DNA of 52,168 nucleotides from Bacillota bacterium (lineage in GTDB: Bacteria > Bacillota > Clostridia > Lachnospirales > Lachnospiraceae), in assembly GCA_023411225.1 (NCBI GenBank), contig JAEYPA010000110.1, positions 1 to 52,168 on the forward strand. Reading direction: 5' to 3'. A program made the translations under genes and the position numbers. Positions 24,518-34,019 of this stretch are shown here, one piece after another. A model generated the notes under the pieces. It made no database searches and was not told the origin of the DNA. It worked only from the letters and a program-made list of their open reading frames with translations. Each line of letters starts with the position of its first letter. Within the stretch, counting starts at the first letter, position 1.

Positions 24518-24564
24518 AAGAGCCGTAATACCCTTCTATGTAGAAAGATATTACGGCTTTTCTT
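24518..24564. terminator. convergent terminator between yetF-like and ABC genes
   Basis: AAGAGCCGTAATA pairs with TATTACGGCTTTT (13 bp, loop about 18 nt), followed by CTTAATT. It could serve both convergent units, with an A-rich flank on the left giving U's for the minus strand. Confidence 0.8.
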
Positions 24565-24572
24565 AATTGTGA

Positions 24573-25736
24573 TTAAGCATTGTCTCGTTTTACTTTGGAA
24601 ACTACTAGACTTACGGCTAAAATGACAACTGCAAAACCTAAGAGTATACCAAAATCAGCAAATATCGTTTTTACCTGAGAGGAACTTCCATTATAGTCAA
24701 CCAGTTTATTATGTGCATTCATATACCAGTATCCAGGTAGAATTCGACTGGCACTTAATACTTTTTCTGACATAATAGACTGAGGAACAAAGACACCACA
24801 CATAAAGCTCATACCAAGTCCTATAACATTACTGACAATAGATAACGAACCACTTGTTTTAAGTAATAAGCTGAGTAAGTATGTGATGGAAAGTGAAATT
24901 AATGCAAAGATAAAGCTGTTCAACATACATAATAGTCCTGCGGTAGAGAAAATTTTAGTTCCGTATAATTCATAGGCCAGAATCATGAAAATTAACCATA
25001 TAGCAACTGTAAAGAAGAAACTGAAGAAGATTAGTTGCCTGTTTTTAGCTTGCAAGCTTAGTGCAGAAACATCAATACGTTTCTTTAAGTCAGGTTTGCT
25101 AAATGTCAGGAGGATTGGTCCCAAGCCAACTATAGTAACACAAATTAATACAAATGCTAGGTACTGGAAGAAGAAAAACATCTTATCAGTTTGACTTTCA
25201 GTGGTTGTTGCTCCTGTGTCAATCATCGTTACTTCAGTTGATTTAGCTAAGCTTCCTTTTGTGAGAGTGAGGGCTTTTGCTGGTTCATAACCAACTTTTA
25301 GGTAAGAGGAAATGGTTTTTAGATATTGATCTATCTGTTGGTCAGCAAAGATTCCTTCAAAAGAGTTAGGGACCTTTATATTTTCTACCAATTGATTCAG
25401 ATTACCTTGGGACAACTTCTCCCCATATCCCTTAGGGATAATCAAAATATAGGAGACATTACGATAATATAAATTGTCTTGTAGACTTTCCACATTATCT
25501 TCCATATCTACAATGTGATGAATGGATCCCATATACTCCTTAAACCCTTCACTTAGCTGGGAATTATCACGGTCCAAGACAGCAATATTTAATTTTTTCA
25601 TAGAAAAACTATCATTAGCAGTGTCACTACCAAAACTACTAAATAAGGAGGTAATGGCCATAAAAATCATTAAGTAAATGATAACACCACCTAGGTTTTT
25701 CTTTAAAATCTTTAGATATTGATTAAATGCTTGCAT
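24573..25736 (-). CDS. ABC-2 type exporter permease (second permease)
   Basis: This 387-residue permease has one N-terminal membrane helix, a large extracytoplasmic region (about 40-180; QLSEGFKEYMGSIHHIVDMEDN) and five to six C-terminal helices. This is the YhgE/ABC-2 permease plan seen in peptide and lipid exporters. It overlaps the upstream permease by 14 bp and is the last gene of a three-gene minus-strand operon. Substrate unknown; antimicrobial-peptide or drug export is a reasonable guess from the divergent two-component pair. Confidence 0.85.
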   Translation of the reverse strand: MQAFNQYLKILKKNLGGVIIYLMIFMAITSLFSSFGSDTANDSFSMKKLNIAVLDRDNSQLSEGFKEYMGSIHHIVDMEDNVESLQDNLYYRNVSYILIIPKGYGEKLSQGNLNQLVENIKVPNSFEGIFADQQIDQYLKTISSYLKVGYEPAKALTLTKGSLAKSTEVTMIDTGATTTESQTDKMFFFFQYLAFVLICVTIVGLGPILLTFSKPDLKKRIDVSALSLQAKNRQLIFFSFFFTVAIWLIFMILAYELYGTKIFSTAGLLCMLNSFIFALISLSITYLLSLLLKTSGSLSIVSNVIGLGMSFMCGVFVPQSIMSEKVLSASRILPGYWYMNAHNKLVDYNGSSSQVKTIFADFGILLGFAVVILAVSLVVSKVKRDNA

Positions 25737-26862
25737 AACGTTCCCTCCTTACTAGACAGAAACTTAATATAGCCATAACCACTGTCATAATAACAAGGAT
25801 GCCTGTATTAAGCATATAACGGTCTAAATTATCATATATGCTAAGACTGTAAAAAGAATCTGCAATTAAGGCAGCAGGGTTAATGCGATTGATAAATGGA
25901 GCAGATTTTTCTATAATATCCTTCATATTTCCAACCATCAATCCGCCTAGGAAACACAAAATCATGGTTCCACCCATAACGATAGCATCTTTCATACCTT
26001 TAGAAAATCTACCAATAGCACCGATGAATGTACCATTTGCTACACCAACAAGCGATCCTACAAAAGCAGTTAGGAACACATAGGGAAGTCTGTCGCCAAA
26101 GTCAATTTTTAGTCCAAAAATCAGATAAATGAGTAGGAGAACAGTAGACAGATACTGAGCAATAATACAGGCTAACATATCACTGACAATAAGTTTTAAC
26201 TTATGAGTTGGTGTGACACAACGTCTGGCTGCCAGTACGGTAATGTTAGCTTGAATAGCCACAATGCTTTTTAATCCAAAGAGATATCCGAACAGACAAC
26301 TCATGGAAACAAGAGAAAAGAAGTACCAGGTCATGGTATCTAAGTTGTCATGCTTATTTAAAGTGGTTTCTATATTAGCATTAATTTTACTATACATGGT
26401 AGTAAGAACTTCAGAAACTTTTTCTTGATTTGAACTGGCCACGTTGGTAATTGTATCGGAAATCTGTTTATACTGATCAAAAATCATACAAACAATACTC
26501 TGATTGATACCCTTTCCATTTACAGTCAGTTTAACATCTTCATTAATGGTGACGATAGCATCAACTTTATTGTCTTTTAATAACGTTTCAGCTTCTGTTT
26601 TAGAGGTTTCTGTTATCTTTAAGGTGGCATCCTCTGAATCACTGGAAAGCTCTGTAAGTAGAGAATTCAGATACTCATTTGGCTCCTGTTCCATTACAAC
26701 AGCTACCGGAATTGTGGAGAAGGTTTCTATCTTATCGGATACGTTACCAAAACCCGCAAAGAACATAGTTCCTAGTATAATAGGGAACAAATAGATCCAA
26801 AATAGTTCTTCGGAAGGTCTAAAAAGCATTTTAAGTTTGTACTTAAATAAGTGTATAAACAT
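25723..26862 (-). CDS. ABC-2 type exporter permease (first permease)
   Basis: This 379-residue permease has the same plan as its neighbour: N-terminal helix (about 20-40), extracytoplasmic region, then six helices. Start at 26862 is chosen because MFIHLFKYKLKMLF follows AGGGGGTG directly; a longer frame opening at 26916 would extend back through the end of the ATPase gene. It is 10 bp downstream of the ATPase gene. The two permeases likely form the heterodimer of the exporter. Confidence 0.86.
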   Translation of the reverse strand: MFIHLFKYKLKMLFRPSEELFWIYLFPIILGTMFFAGFGNVSDKIETFSTIPVAVVMEQEPNEYLNSLLTELSSDSEDATLKITETSKTEAETLLKDNKVDAIVTINEDVKLTVNGKGINQSIVCMIFDQYKQISDTITNVASSNQEKVSEVLTTMYSKINANIETTLNKHDNLDTMTWYFFSLVSMSCLFGYLFGLKSIVAIQANITVLAARRCVTPTHKLKLIVSDMLACIIAQYLSTVLLLIYLIFGLKIDFGDRLPYVFLTAFVGSLVGVANGTFIGAIGRFSKGMKDAIVMGGTMILCFLGGLMVGNMKDIIEKSAPFINRINPAALIADSFYSLSIYDNLDRYMLNTGILVIMTVVMAILSFCLVRRERYASI

Positions 26863-26872
26863 ATGGCACCCC

Positions 26873-27814
26873 CTAATCCCTAAGTTCTTTGCCAGTAATT
26901 TCGAGGAACACATCATTTAAGGTTGGAAGCTCGGAAAATACTCGCCCAAAGGAAATGGTGTTTTCCTGCAGGTAATTTAGGATACGAATTAGGTTATGTT
27001 TTCCACCTGAACATTTTATCTTTAACTGGTTGTTTTCATAGTTTACAGAGAATACATGTTTAATCTCTCCAAGTTCCCGTAGATTTTCAGGCGTCAACCC
27101 TAATACCTCAACCATAATGGTTTCTCCGGTCTTAATCATAAGCTTTAACTCCTCAGTTGTACCAATCGCAAGGTTTTTACCTTTATCCATAATAGCAATT
27201 CTGGTACAAATCTGTTCTACCTCCTCCATGTAGTGTGAGGTATAGATAATAGTTGCGCCTTGTTTGTTTAACTTTACAATACCTTCCAATATATTGTTTC
27301 GACTTTGTGGATCGACTGCTACGGTAGGTTCATCCATAATAATTAGTTTTGGTTTATGGGCGATACCACAGGCAATATTTAATCTTCGTAATAGACCACC
27401 AGATAATTTCTTTGGATAAAACTTTTTAAAATCTGATAGACCAACAAACTCAATAGCTTCATTCACCAATTCTTTTCTGGTTTCCTTATCCGTCACATAT
27501 AGTCCACAGAAATAATCAATATTATCATAAACAGTTAATTCATCAAATACAGCAACGTTTTGGAATACAACGCCGATGTCTCTTTTTAATCCATAGCTAT
27601 TTGGTTCCATAGACTGTCCAAATACCTGAATCTCACCTTTGTCATAACTAAGTAGTGCAAGAATACAGTTGATTGTTGTGGTTTTGCCGGAACCATTAGG
27701 ACCTAGGAGACCAAATATCTCTCCCTCTTTAATATCTAAGTTGAAATGATCCAATGCCACTAAATCTTTGTATCGTTTTACAAGATTCTCAATTTTTACT
27801 ACTGAATTACTCAT
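26873..27814 (-). CDS. ABC exporter ATP-binding protein
   Basis: This 313-residue ATPase has Walker A GPNGSGKTT, Q-loop in GVVFQNVAVF, signature LSGGLLRRLNIA (Leu in place of the usual Gln), Walker B LIIMDEPT and switch His in TSHYMEEVEQ. The C-terminal part (about 220-313) is an accessory domain typical of DrrA/NatA-like ABC exporters. It is the first gene of the operon and diverges from the histidine kinase gene at 28017. The LSGGL variant occurs in a number of drug exporters and should not abolish activity. Confidence 0.92.
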   Translation of the reverse strand: MSNSVVKIENLVKRYKDLVALDHFNLDIKEGEIFGLLGPNGSGKTTTINCILALLSYDKGEIQVFGQSMEPNSYGLKRDIGVVFQNVAVFDELTVYDNIDYFCGLYVTDKETRKELVNEAIEFVGLSDFKKFYPKKLSGGLLRRLNIACGIAHKPKLIIMDEPTVAVDPQSRNNILEGIVKLNKQGATIIYTSHYMEEVEQICTRIAIMDKGKNLAIGTTEELKLMIKTGETIMVEVLGLTPENLRELGEIKHVFSVNYENNQLKIKCSGGKHNLIRILNYLQENTISFGRVFSELPTLNDVFLEITGKELRD

Positions 27815-28016
27815 AATATCCTCCTTACTAATTAAATCTTATTTTCAATTATCATTTTATAAAAACTATGTTTAAAATGTAAGTGATTAGAATCAATGTT
27901 ACCAATGACAAATGTCATATTCGATTTTAGATGGGTGAATTAATAAATAGAATAATGACAATAAATCTGATATAATATATATACTTTGTTTTTGTATTTG
28001 TTCGGGGGGATTACAT

Positions 28017-29087
28017 ATGAAAGTGGTAACTGATAAATGTTTACTTTTTTTTCTCTTATCTATACTTGGGGTATCAAATAATTTTAGTGATTACTATATC
28101 GTTGCCATTATAGTTGCATTATTTGTAAATAGCATGATATATGTGTTTGATAATAAGAGAAAGACTATTGTATTAGGGACAATTTACTTATGCATCTGCG
28201 TATTTGAACCCATATACTCTATATACATTCCATTACTGTTCTATGATTTTTATAATCAGGAATGTACATATATGTATCTATTAGGACTAGTTGGATTATA
28301 TCGTTTTAGTCAAAGCTATAGTTTAATATACAGTGTATTTCTTGTGGGAACTGTACTTATTAGTATTCTTCTTTCAAGTAGAACGAAGAAGCTTCTTCAT
28401 TTAGAGCAAGAGTTTAAACGATTGCGGGATGATAGCACAGAAAAAGCAATTCTACTAAAAGCTCAAAATCAAGCCTTGTTAGATTCCATGGAATATGAGA
28501 TACATTACGCAAAATTAAAGGAAAGAAATAGAATTGCCAGAGAGATACATGATAATGTAGGTCATATGTTGTCCAGATCCATCTTACAGGTAGGAGCATT
28601 GTCTACATTAAATAAGAATAATGAGTTAAAGGGATATTTAGAGGATCTCCAAAAGACCCTATCTGAGGCAATGAATAATATAAGAAGTAGTGTTCATGAT
28701 CTTCATGATGAGACTATCGATTTGGAAAGTACGATAAAAGAGTTAATCTCAGTAATGACACAATATGATATAGTGTTTAAATACTCTATGCCCAAAAAGA
28801 TTAATCCTGGTGTCAAATACTGTTTTATTACAATAGTCAAGGAAGCTTTATCTAATGTTGTAAAACATAGTGATGCTACGAAAATAATTATTTTTATGAT
28901 GGAGATAGACAGTCATTACCAACTTAATATAAAAGATAATGGTACAAAAGAAAAAGAAAAGAAAGATATTGGCTCACCAGGCATGGGGCTGGAAAATATG
29001 AAAGAGCGGGCTCTGAGTCTTGGAGGAGTTTTTAGAACCTATCAAAGTGAGGGATTCCAGATATATGTATCTATTCCAAAGGAGTAG
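28017..29087 (+). CDS. membrane histidine kinase of the NarX/LytS-like HisKA_3 type
   Basis: This 356-residue kinase has about six N-terminal membrane helices (1-125), a short coiled linker, a dimerisation domain with NRIAREIHDNVGHMLSRS (phosphoacceptor His about 177) and an ATPase domain (about 260-355; KEALSNVVKHSDAT, IKDNG, GMGLENMKERA). It is paired with the NarL-type regulator 18 bp downstream. Its gene diverges from the ABC exporter operon, so the pair probably controls that exporter in response to a membrane signal. CGGGGGGA precedes the ATG. Confidence 0.92.
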   Translation: MKVVTDKCLLFFLLSILGVSNNFSDYYIVAIIVALFVNSMIYVFDNKRKTIVLGTIYLCICVFEPIYSIYIPLLFYDFYNQECTYMYLLGLVGLYRFSQSYSLIYSVFLVGTVLISILLSSRTKKLLHLEQEFKRLRDDSTEKAILLKAQNQALLDSMEYEIHYAKLKERNRIAREIHDNVGHMLSRSILQVGALSTLNKNNELKGYLEDLQKTLSEAMNNIRSSVHDLHDETIDLESTIKELISVMTQYDIVFKYSMPKKINPGVKYCFITIVKEALSNVVKHSDATKIIIFMMEIDSHYQLNIKDNGTKEKEKKDIGSPGMGLENMKERALSLGGVFRTYQSEGFQIYVSIPKE

Positions 29088-29105
29088 ATAGATTAGGAGG
29101 GGAAG

Positions 29106-29726
29106 ATGAAGATAATAATCGTAGATGATGACCGCTTAGTTTCATTGTCGTTAAAAACTATTTTAGAAGCTAGTAAGGAAGTTGAGGTATTGGGTATTGG
29201 AAGTGATGGAGCAGAGGGTGTGGAGTTATATTCCAAATATAAACCAGATGTTTTGCTTATGGATATACGTATGCAGGGGATGACAGGGCTTACAGCAGCA
29301 GAAATTATTTTGGAGAAATATCCAAATGCTAAGATTCTTTTTCTAACTACATTTTCCGACTCGGAGTATATAGTAAAGGCTTTGAGAATTGGTGTGAAGG
29401 GGTATATTCTAAAACAGAATTATGAGAGTATTATTCCTGCTATTAAAGCTGTATATAGTGGACAGAGTGTATTTGGTGGTGAAATTGTAGAAAAACTACC
29501 ATCACTAATGGAAGAGAAACAACATTTTAATTATGAGCAAGCTAATATTAATGAAAAAGAATTGGAAATAATAGAACTAGTAGCTAAAGGTCTAAATAAT
29601 AAAGAAATAAGTGAAATCCTATTTTTTAGTGAAGGTACAGTTCGTAATTATTTAAGCAATATTCTAGAAAAACTTGATCTAAGGGATCGAACACAATTAG
29701 CAATATTCTATTATAAAAATAAATAA
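29106..29726 (+). CDS. NarL/LuxR-family response regulator
   Basis: This 206-residue regulator has a receiver (phosphoacceptor Asp53 in VLLMDIRMQG, Lys in ILKQN) and a C-terminal LuxR-type helix-turn-helix (about 140-200; LNNKEISEILFFSEGTVRNYLSN). It forms a two-component system with the upstream kinase. AGGAGG precedes the ATG. The next regulator starts 18 bp later on the same strand, so the two systems may be co-transcribed. Confidence 0.93.
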   Translation: MKIIIVDDDRLVSLSLKTILEASKEVEVLGIGSDGAEGVELYSKYKPDVLLMDIRMQGMTGLTAAEIILEKYPNAKILFLTTFSDSEYIVKALRIGVKGYILKQNYESIIPAIKAVYSGQSVFGGEIVEKLPSLMEEKQHFNYEQANINEKELEIIELVAKGLNNKEISEILFFSEGTVRNYLSNILEKLDLRDRTQLAIFYYKNK

Positions 29727-29743
29727 AACACAGGGGGATTACA

Positions 29744-30442
29744 ATGGAAACTAAGATTCTTGTTGTAGACGATGAAAAGGAAATTGCGGATTTAATTGAA
29801 TTATATTTAACCAATGAAGGGTATTCGGTCAATAAATTTTATCTGGGTAAAGATGCTTTAGCGTCTATGGATAATAATAAATATCAGTTAGCTATTTTGG
29901 ATGTTATGTTACCAGATGTGGATGGCTTTACAATTTGTAAAAAAATACGTGAAAGCTACAATTTTCCTATTATTATGTTAACTGCAAAAGTGGCAGAAAT
30001 TGATAAGATTACTGGTCTCACGTTAGGAGCGGATGATTATGTTACAAAACCATTTCGGCCATTGGAATTAGTGGCAAGAGTAAAAGCCCAGCTTCGAAGA
30101 GTTACCAAATATAACAGCGTAACGACAGAGGAAACTGAGGAAGGCGTGATTGCTTTTTCTGGTTTGGTATTAAATAAAAATACTCACGAATGTATACTGG
30201 ATGAGGAACAAATCAACCTTACACCTACAGAATTTAACCTGCTTTGGATTTTATGCAGTAACCGTGGAGTGGTATTCTCAGCAGACAACTTGTTTGAGGA
30301 AATATGGGGGGATAAGTACTACTCTAACTCTAATAATACCATCATGGTGCATATTAGGCATATTAGGGAAAAGATGAAGGAAACAGCTGATAACCCTAAA
30401 TATATTAAAACAGTATGGGGAGTGGGATATAAGGTTGAATAA
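29744..30442 (+). CDS. VanR-like OmpR-family response regulator
   Basis: This 232-residue regulator has a receiver (Asp53 in ILDVMLPDVDG, Lys in VTKPFRPLEL) and an OmpR-type winged helix C-terminus (about 135-230). It closely resembles VanR of glycopeptide resistance: ITGLTLGADDYVTKPFRPLE, LTPTEFNLLWILC, SNNTIMVHIRHIREKM and NPKYIKTVWGVGYK recall the enterococcal protein. It overlaps the kinase gene by 8 bp. There are no vanH, vanA/B or vanX homologues in the window, so the target differs. Resemblance is from memory, not an alignment. Confidence 0.9.
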   Translation: METKILVVDDEKEIADLIELYLTNEGYSVNKFYLGKDALASMDNNKYQLAILDVMLPDVDGFTICKKIRESYNFPIIMLTAKVAEIDKITGLTLGADDYVTKPFRPLELVARVKAQLRRVTKYNSVTTEETEEGVIAFSGLVLNKNTHECILDEEQINLTPTEFNLLWILCSNRGVVFSADNLFEEIWGDKYYSNSNNTIMVHIRHIREKMKETADNPKYIKTVWGVGYKVE

Positions 30443-31532
30443 GAATTTTATTAAGAAATATCAAAGAAGACTTTTTCGTCATCATTCAATCATAGCTTTA
30501 TCCCTACTCGTTCTAATGATTGCATTATTGTATATACAAAATAAGATATTTAGTGGAGTAGTTATTGATTTTATTTCTGATTTATTTGGCTATGATACTG
30601 CAGTAAATGTTCTTCGGAATAAGACTACGATTATTGTATTGGGAGTTTGTATCATTTTATTTGTCAGCTGGATTTTTGTTGAGATTCAAGCAGTTAGAAA
30701 GCTTGGACAGGTTATTAACGAGTTGAACATTATGTTTAAGAAGGATGGTACCGTGCTTTCCCTTGATGATGATTTTATTGAGATTGAAAGAAGTTTTAAT
30801 GAGTTGAAATTACAGAATATTCGCAATGAACAGATAGCGAAACAAGAAGAGCAAAGGAAAAAGGAGTTAATTGCCTATCTGGCTCATGATATAAAGACAC
30901 CTCTTTCCTCGGTTATAGGCTATTTAAATCTTTTGGATGATAATATTGATATGTCTCAAAGTCAAAGAGAAAAATATACAAAGATAGCTCTTGATAAGGC
31001 CAACAGGGTAGAACAGCTGATCAATGAATTCTTTGATATAACAAGGTTTAATGCCTCTGCTATGAAATTGAACAAAGAAAATATTTCTTTGAATTTTATG
31101 TTGGAACAAATGGCAGATGAATTCTATCCTATTCTTAATAGTAATGGTAGAAGTATAGTTCTTCAGATACAGCCAGATCTAAACATCTATGCAGATCCGG
31201 ACAAGCTTGCAAGAGTTGTAAATAACATTATCAAGAATGCGATTGCATACAGCCATGTCAATACAGCCATCACCATTGAAGCCAAACAGGAAGCCAACAC
31301 TATTATACTTAAGATTTCAAATGAGGGGGAAACAATTCCTAAGGAAAAACTCAATATCATCTTTGACAAATTCTATCGACTGGATTCTGCCCGTTCTTCG
31401 AATACAGGGGGGGCAGGTCTTGGACTTGCTATTGCTAAAGAAATTGTAAAGGCCCATAAAGGAACTATTACGGTGGATAGTGATGAGATAAGAACTTGCT
31501 TTACAATAGAAATTCCAAAATGGATTGAATAA
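30435..31532 (+). CDS. VanS-like sensor histidine kinase
   Basis: This 365-residue kinase has two membrane helices (about 16-40 and 70-92), a HisKA domain (about 140-205; LIAYLAHDIKTPLSSVIGYL, phospho-His about 151) and an HATPase domain (about 250-365; NIIKNAIAYS, FEKFYRLD-like FDKFYRLDSA and GGAGLGLAIAKEIV). The HisKA region and the DARSS...TGGAGLGLA segment resemble VanS. The extracellular loop between the helices is only about 30 residues. It overlaps the VanR-like gene. A terminator follows. Signal and regulon unknown; cell-wall antibiotic sensing is inferred. Confidence 0.9.
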   Translation: MNKNFIKKYQRRLFRHHSIIALSLLVLMIALLYIQNKIFSGVVIDFISDLFGYDTAVNVLRNKTTIIVLGVCIILFVSWIFVEIQAVRKLGQVINELNIMFKKDGTVLSLDDDFIEIERSFNELKLQNIRNEQIAKQEEQRKKELIAYLAHDIKTPLSSVIGYLNLLDDNIDMSQSQREKYTKIALDKANRVEQLINEFFDITRFNASAMKLNKENISLNFMLEQMADEFYPILNSNGRSIVLQIQPDLNIYADPDKLARVVNNIIKNAIAYSHVNTAITIEAKQEANTIILKISNEGETIPKEKLNIIFDKFYRLDSARSSNTGGAGLGLAIAKEIVKAHKGTITVDSDEIRTCFTIEIPKWIE

Positions 31533-31533
31533 A

Positions 31534-31570
31534 ACGAGGCTGCATGACTACATGCAGGCTTGTTTTTTTG
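31534..31570 (+). terminator. terminator after the VanS-like gene
   Basis: A CTGCATG/CATGCAG core stem with imperfect flanks is followed by GTTTTTTTG. Confidence 0.8.
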
Positions 31571-31816
31571 CTTAAATATTAGCCTATCTGATACGGGGTT
31601 TTTCGTAAATCAGTTAGGAGAATACAAGATTTTAACTGAAAAATGTAAAATAAAGATGAATTATAATAAATTATAATAAATTAGAATATATCATAAAGAT
31701 AAATAAGATAAAATAATATATTAAAATGTATATATAATACTATAAATATAAATATATGTCGATATATAAGCTGTAAATACCTTTTATTTATATAATATGG
31801 TACAAGGAGGCTTATA

Positions 31817-33889
31817 ATGAAAAAAGATGTAACAGAAAGGAAAAGGAATAGAAAGATTGGTGTTAAAATAACGCTTATTATTGTATTTATTCAGATTGTT
31901 GTAATGACAGTTCAATTTGTAGTGCTTGGTAGCTCTATACAGAACAGAATAAGAAAAGACACGAAGAATAACATGCAAACTATTGTTGAAAGTCGTTGTA
32001 CTATTGTAGAGAATTATGTAAAAGAAAATGAGAATTATTTGACAGCCTTTAGTAGGGCAGGAGAAGTTACTGCTCTTCTTAAGAACCCACAGGATCAGGA
32101 GGCAACCAAAGCAGCACAGGCTTATACGGAAAAATATAGTGCTGACTGGGAGGCTTTAGAAGGAGTATATATTAGTGAATGGAATACCCATGTTTTGACT
32201 CACACCAATCCTAAAGTAGCTGGAATTTATCTGCGAGAGGGTGACCCTTTAAAAAAATTGCAGGATTCGATAACTGCAACGGAAGGTGTCTATAATACTG
32301 GTATCTTGATTTCTCCTGCCAGTGGAAATCAGGTTATATCTATGTATAGAGAGTGTGATGATGAACAAGGAAACACAATAGGGTTTGTTGGAGGAGCAAT
32401 ATTCACAAACAATCTAATTGAAAAACTAAACTCCTATAAGATAAATGGGTTGAATCAAGCAAAGTATACAGTTGTTAATGCTAAAACAGGCGAGTATCTC
32501 TTTAACGATGACCCAGAAAAAGTTGCAAAGGTAGCGGAAGAAAGTTATGTGAAGGATATCATTGCATCTGTAACTAATGAGAAGGATGATGTGATCGATC
32601 ATTTAGAGTACAAGGATTCCGGTAAAACCTATATGGCATCCTATAAGTATATGTCAGATAGAGGATGGATTTTTATTATTACTAATAATAACGATGAGAT
32701 ATTTGCTGCAGTAAATGATAGTCAATTAATACAATTTGCATTAAGTTTGTCTGCATTAGTTGTCTTAACTTTGGTATCCTTATTGGTAATTCGAAGAACC
32801 ACAAAGCCACTTACTCCAATCAAAGAGGCACTTGTTCGAATTGAAAACTTTGATATTACACCAAATAAGAATATAGAGAGATATGTCAATAAAAAAGATG
32901 AGCTTGGAAGTATAGCGGAGGCTGCTAATTCTTTGATTGCCTCCTTACATGGTATTGTAGTGACATTAAAGGATGTATCTTCACAGCTTGGCAATAAGTC
33001 TACATCCCTTGCTAATGCTTCTACAGAATTGGTTGATGATGTGACAGATAACATTGCTACAACAGAAGAATTAAGCGCAAGTTTAGAGTGTAGCAATGAG
33101 GCTGTTGGAAAGGTTAATAAGGAAATATATGAGATAAATAACCTTCTAAGCAATATTCTAGAGAAGTTGGAAAGCAGCACTAAGTCCAGTGGCCAACTTA
33201 TTGAGAGCGCACAAGAAATGAAACATCAGGCTCAGGGTTCATATGAAGAAAGTCAGATTACTCTTGACAAAACAAAAGCATCAGTTGAGTATGCAATGGA
33301 TCGATTAAATGAACTTAATAAAATTAATGATATGACAGCTACTATATTAAGTATAGCTTCTCAAACTAACCTTTTATCTATTAATGCGGCTATTGAAGCT
33401 GCCAGAGCAGGTGAAGCTGGAAGAGGTTTTGCAGTAGTTGCATCTGAAATAGGTCAATTAGCGGATATCTCTAAGGAAACGGTATCTGGAATTCAGAGTA
33501 TTTGTGAAAGTGTGAATGAAAGTATAGATATGGTAAATGATTGCTTTAATATGATTATTCAGTTTATCGAATTAGATGTAACAGGACAATTTAAAAACTT
33601 TGCCAATAGCTCCTCTAAATATAGTGCTTCTGTAGATAATATAATGAAGGAAATTAAGGAAATCACAACTTCCACCAATTCGTTAAGTAATTCTCTAAAG
33701 GAAATAGCAGAAAATGTTGAAAATCTGCAAAATATATCTATACAAAATGGTAGTGCTATCACTGTTATTGTAGAAAAGGATGAGAGTATATCGAATGTAG
33801 CAAGTAATATTAGTCAACAATCCGATGACAATAAGAAAATGTCTGAAGAATTGGAAGAAATCGTAGATAGATTTAAATTGGAAGAGTAA
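31817..33889 (+). CDS. methyl-accepting chemotaxis protein with Cache-type sensor
   Basis: This 690-residue receptor has membrane helix 1 (about 15-38), an extracellular sensor (about 40-295) of dCache type (GVYISEWNTHVLTHTNP, GNQVISMYRE), helix 2 (about 300-322), HAMP (about 322-375) and a signalling domain (about 400-690). The hairpin core is conserved: ILSIASQTNLLSINAAIEAA, then RAGEAGRGFAVVASEIGQLA. It should signal to CheA/CheW. No che genes lie in the window. GGAGG precedes the ATG. A long AT-rich leader separates it from the terminator upstream. Ligand unknown; dCache domains often bind amino acids. Confidence 0.92.
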   Translation: MKKDVTERKRNRKIGVKITLIIVFIQIVVMTVQFVVLGSSIQNRIRKDTKNNMQTIVESRCTIVENYVKENENYLTAFSRAGEVTALLKNPQDQEATKAAQAYTEKYSADWEALEGVYISEWNTHVLTHTNPKVAGIYLREGDPLKKLQDSITATEGVYNTGILISPASGNQVISMYRECDDEQGNTIGFVGGAIFTNNLIEKLNSYKINGLNQAKYTVVNAKTGEYLFNDDPEKVAKVAEESYVKDIIASVTNEKDDVIDHLEYKDSGKTYMASYKYMSDRGWIFIITNNNDEIFAAVNDSQLIQFALSLSALVVLTLVSLLVIRRTTKPLTPIKEALVRIENFDITPNKNIERYVNKKDELGSIAEAANSLIASLHGIVVTLKDVSSQLGNKSTSLANASTELVDDVTDNIATTEELSASLECSNEAVGKVNKEIYEINNLLSNILEKLESSTKSSGQLIESAQEMKHQAQGSYEESQITLDKTKASVEYAMDRLNELNKINDMTATILSIASQTNLLSINAAIEAARAGEAGRGFAVVASEIGQLADISKETVSGIQSICESVNESIDMVNDCFNMIIQFIELDVTGQFKNFANSSSKYSASVDNIMKEIKEITTSTNSLSNSLKEIAENVENLQNISIQNGSAITVIVEKDESISNVASNISQQSDDNKKMSEELEEIVDRFKLEE

Positions 33890-33910
33890 TTGATATAAAG
33901 AATGATTAGT

Positions 33911-33948
33911 AGGCTGTGGGTACCATTGGGTTCTCACAGCTTTTTGCT
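33911..33948 (+). terminator. terminator after the chemoreceptor gene
   Basis: GCTGTGGGTACC pairs imperfectly with GGTTCTCACAGC, followed by TTTTTGCT. Confidence 0.7.
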
Positions 33949-34019
33949 CAATAGGAATTGTATATTGATTAATTTGTGGTATAATAGTCAAACAATTATT
34001 AAAAGGAGTTCTATTGACC

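Noticed and set aside
29744..31532. Vancomycin-resistance operon
   Set aside because: Only VanRS-like regulators are present; no vanH, vanA/B ligase or vanX is in the window, so resistance cannot be claimed.
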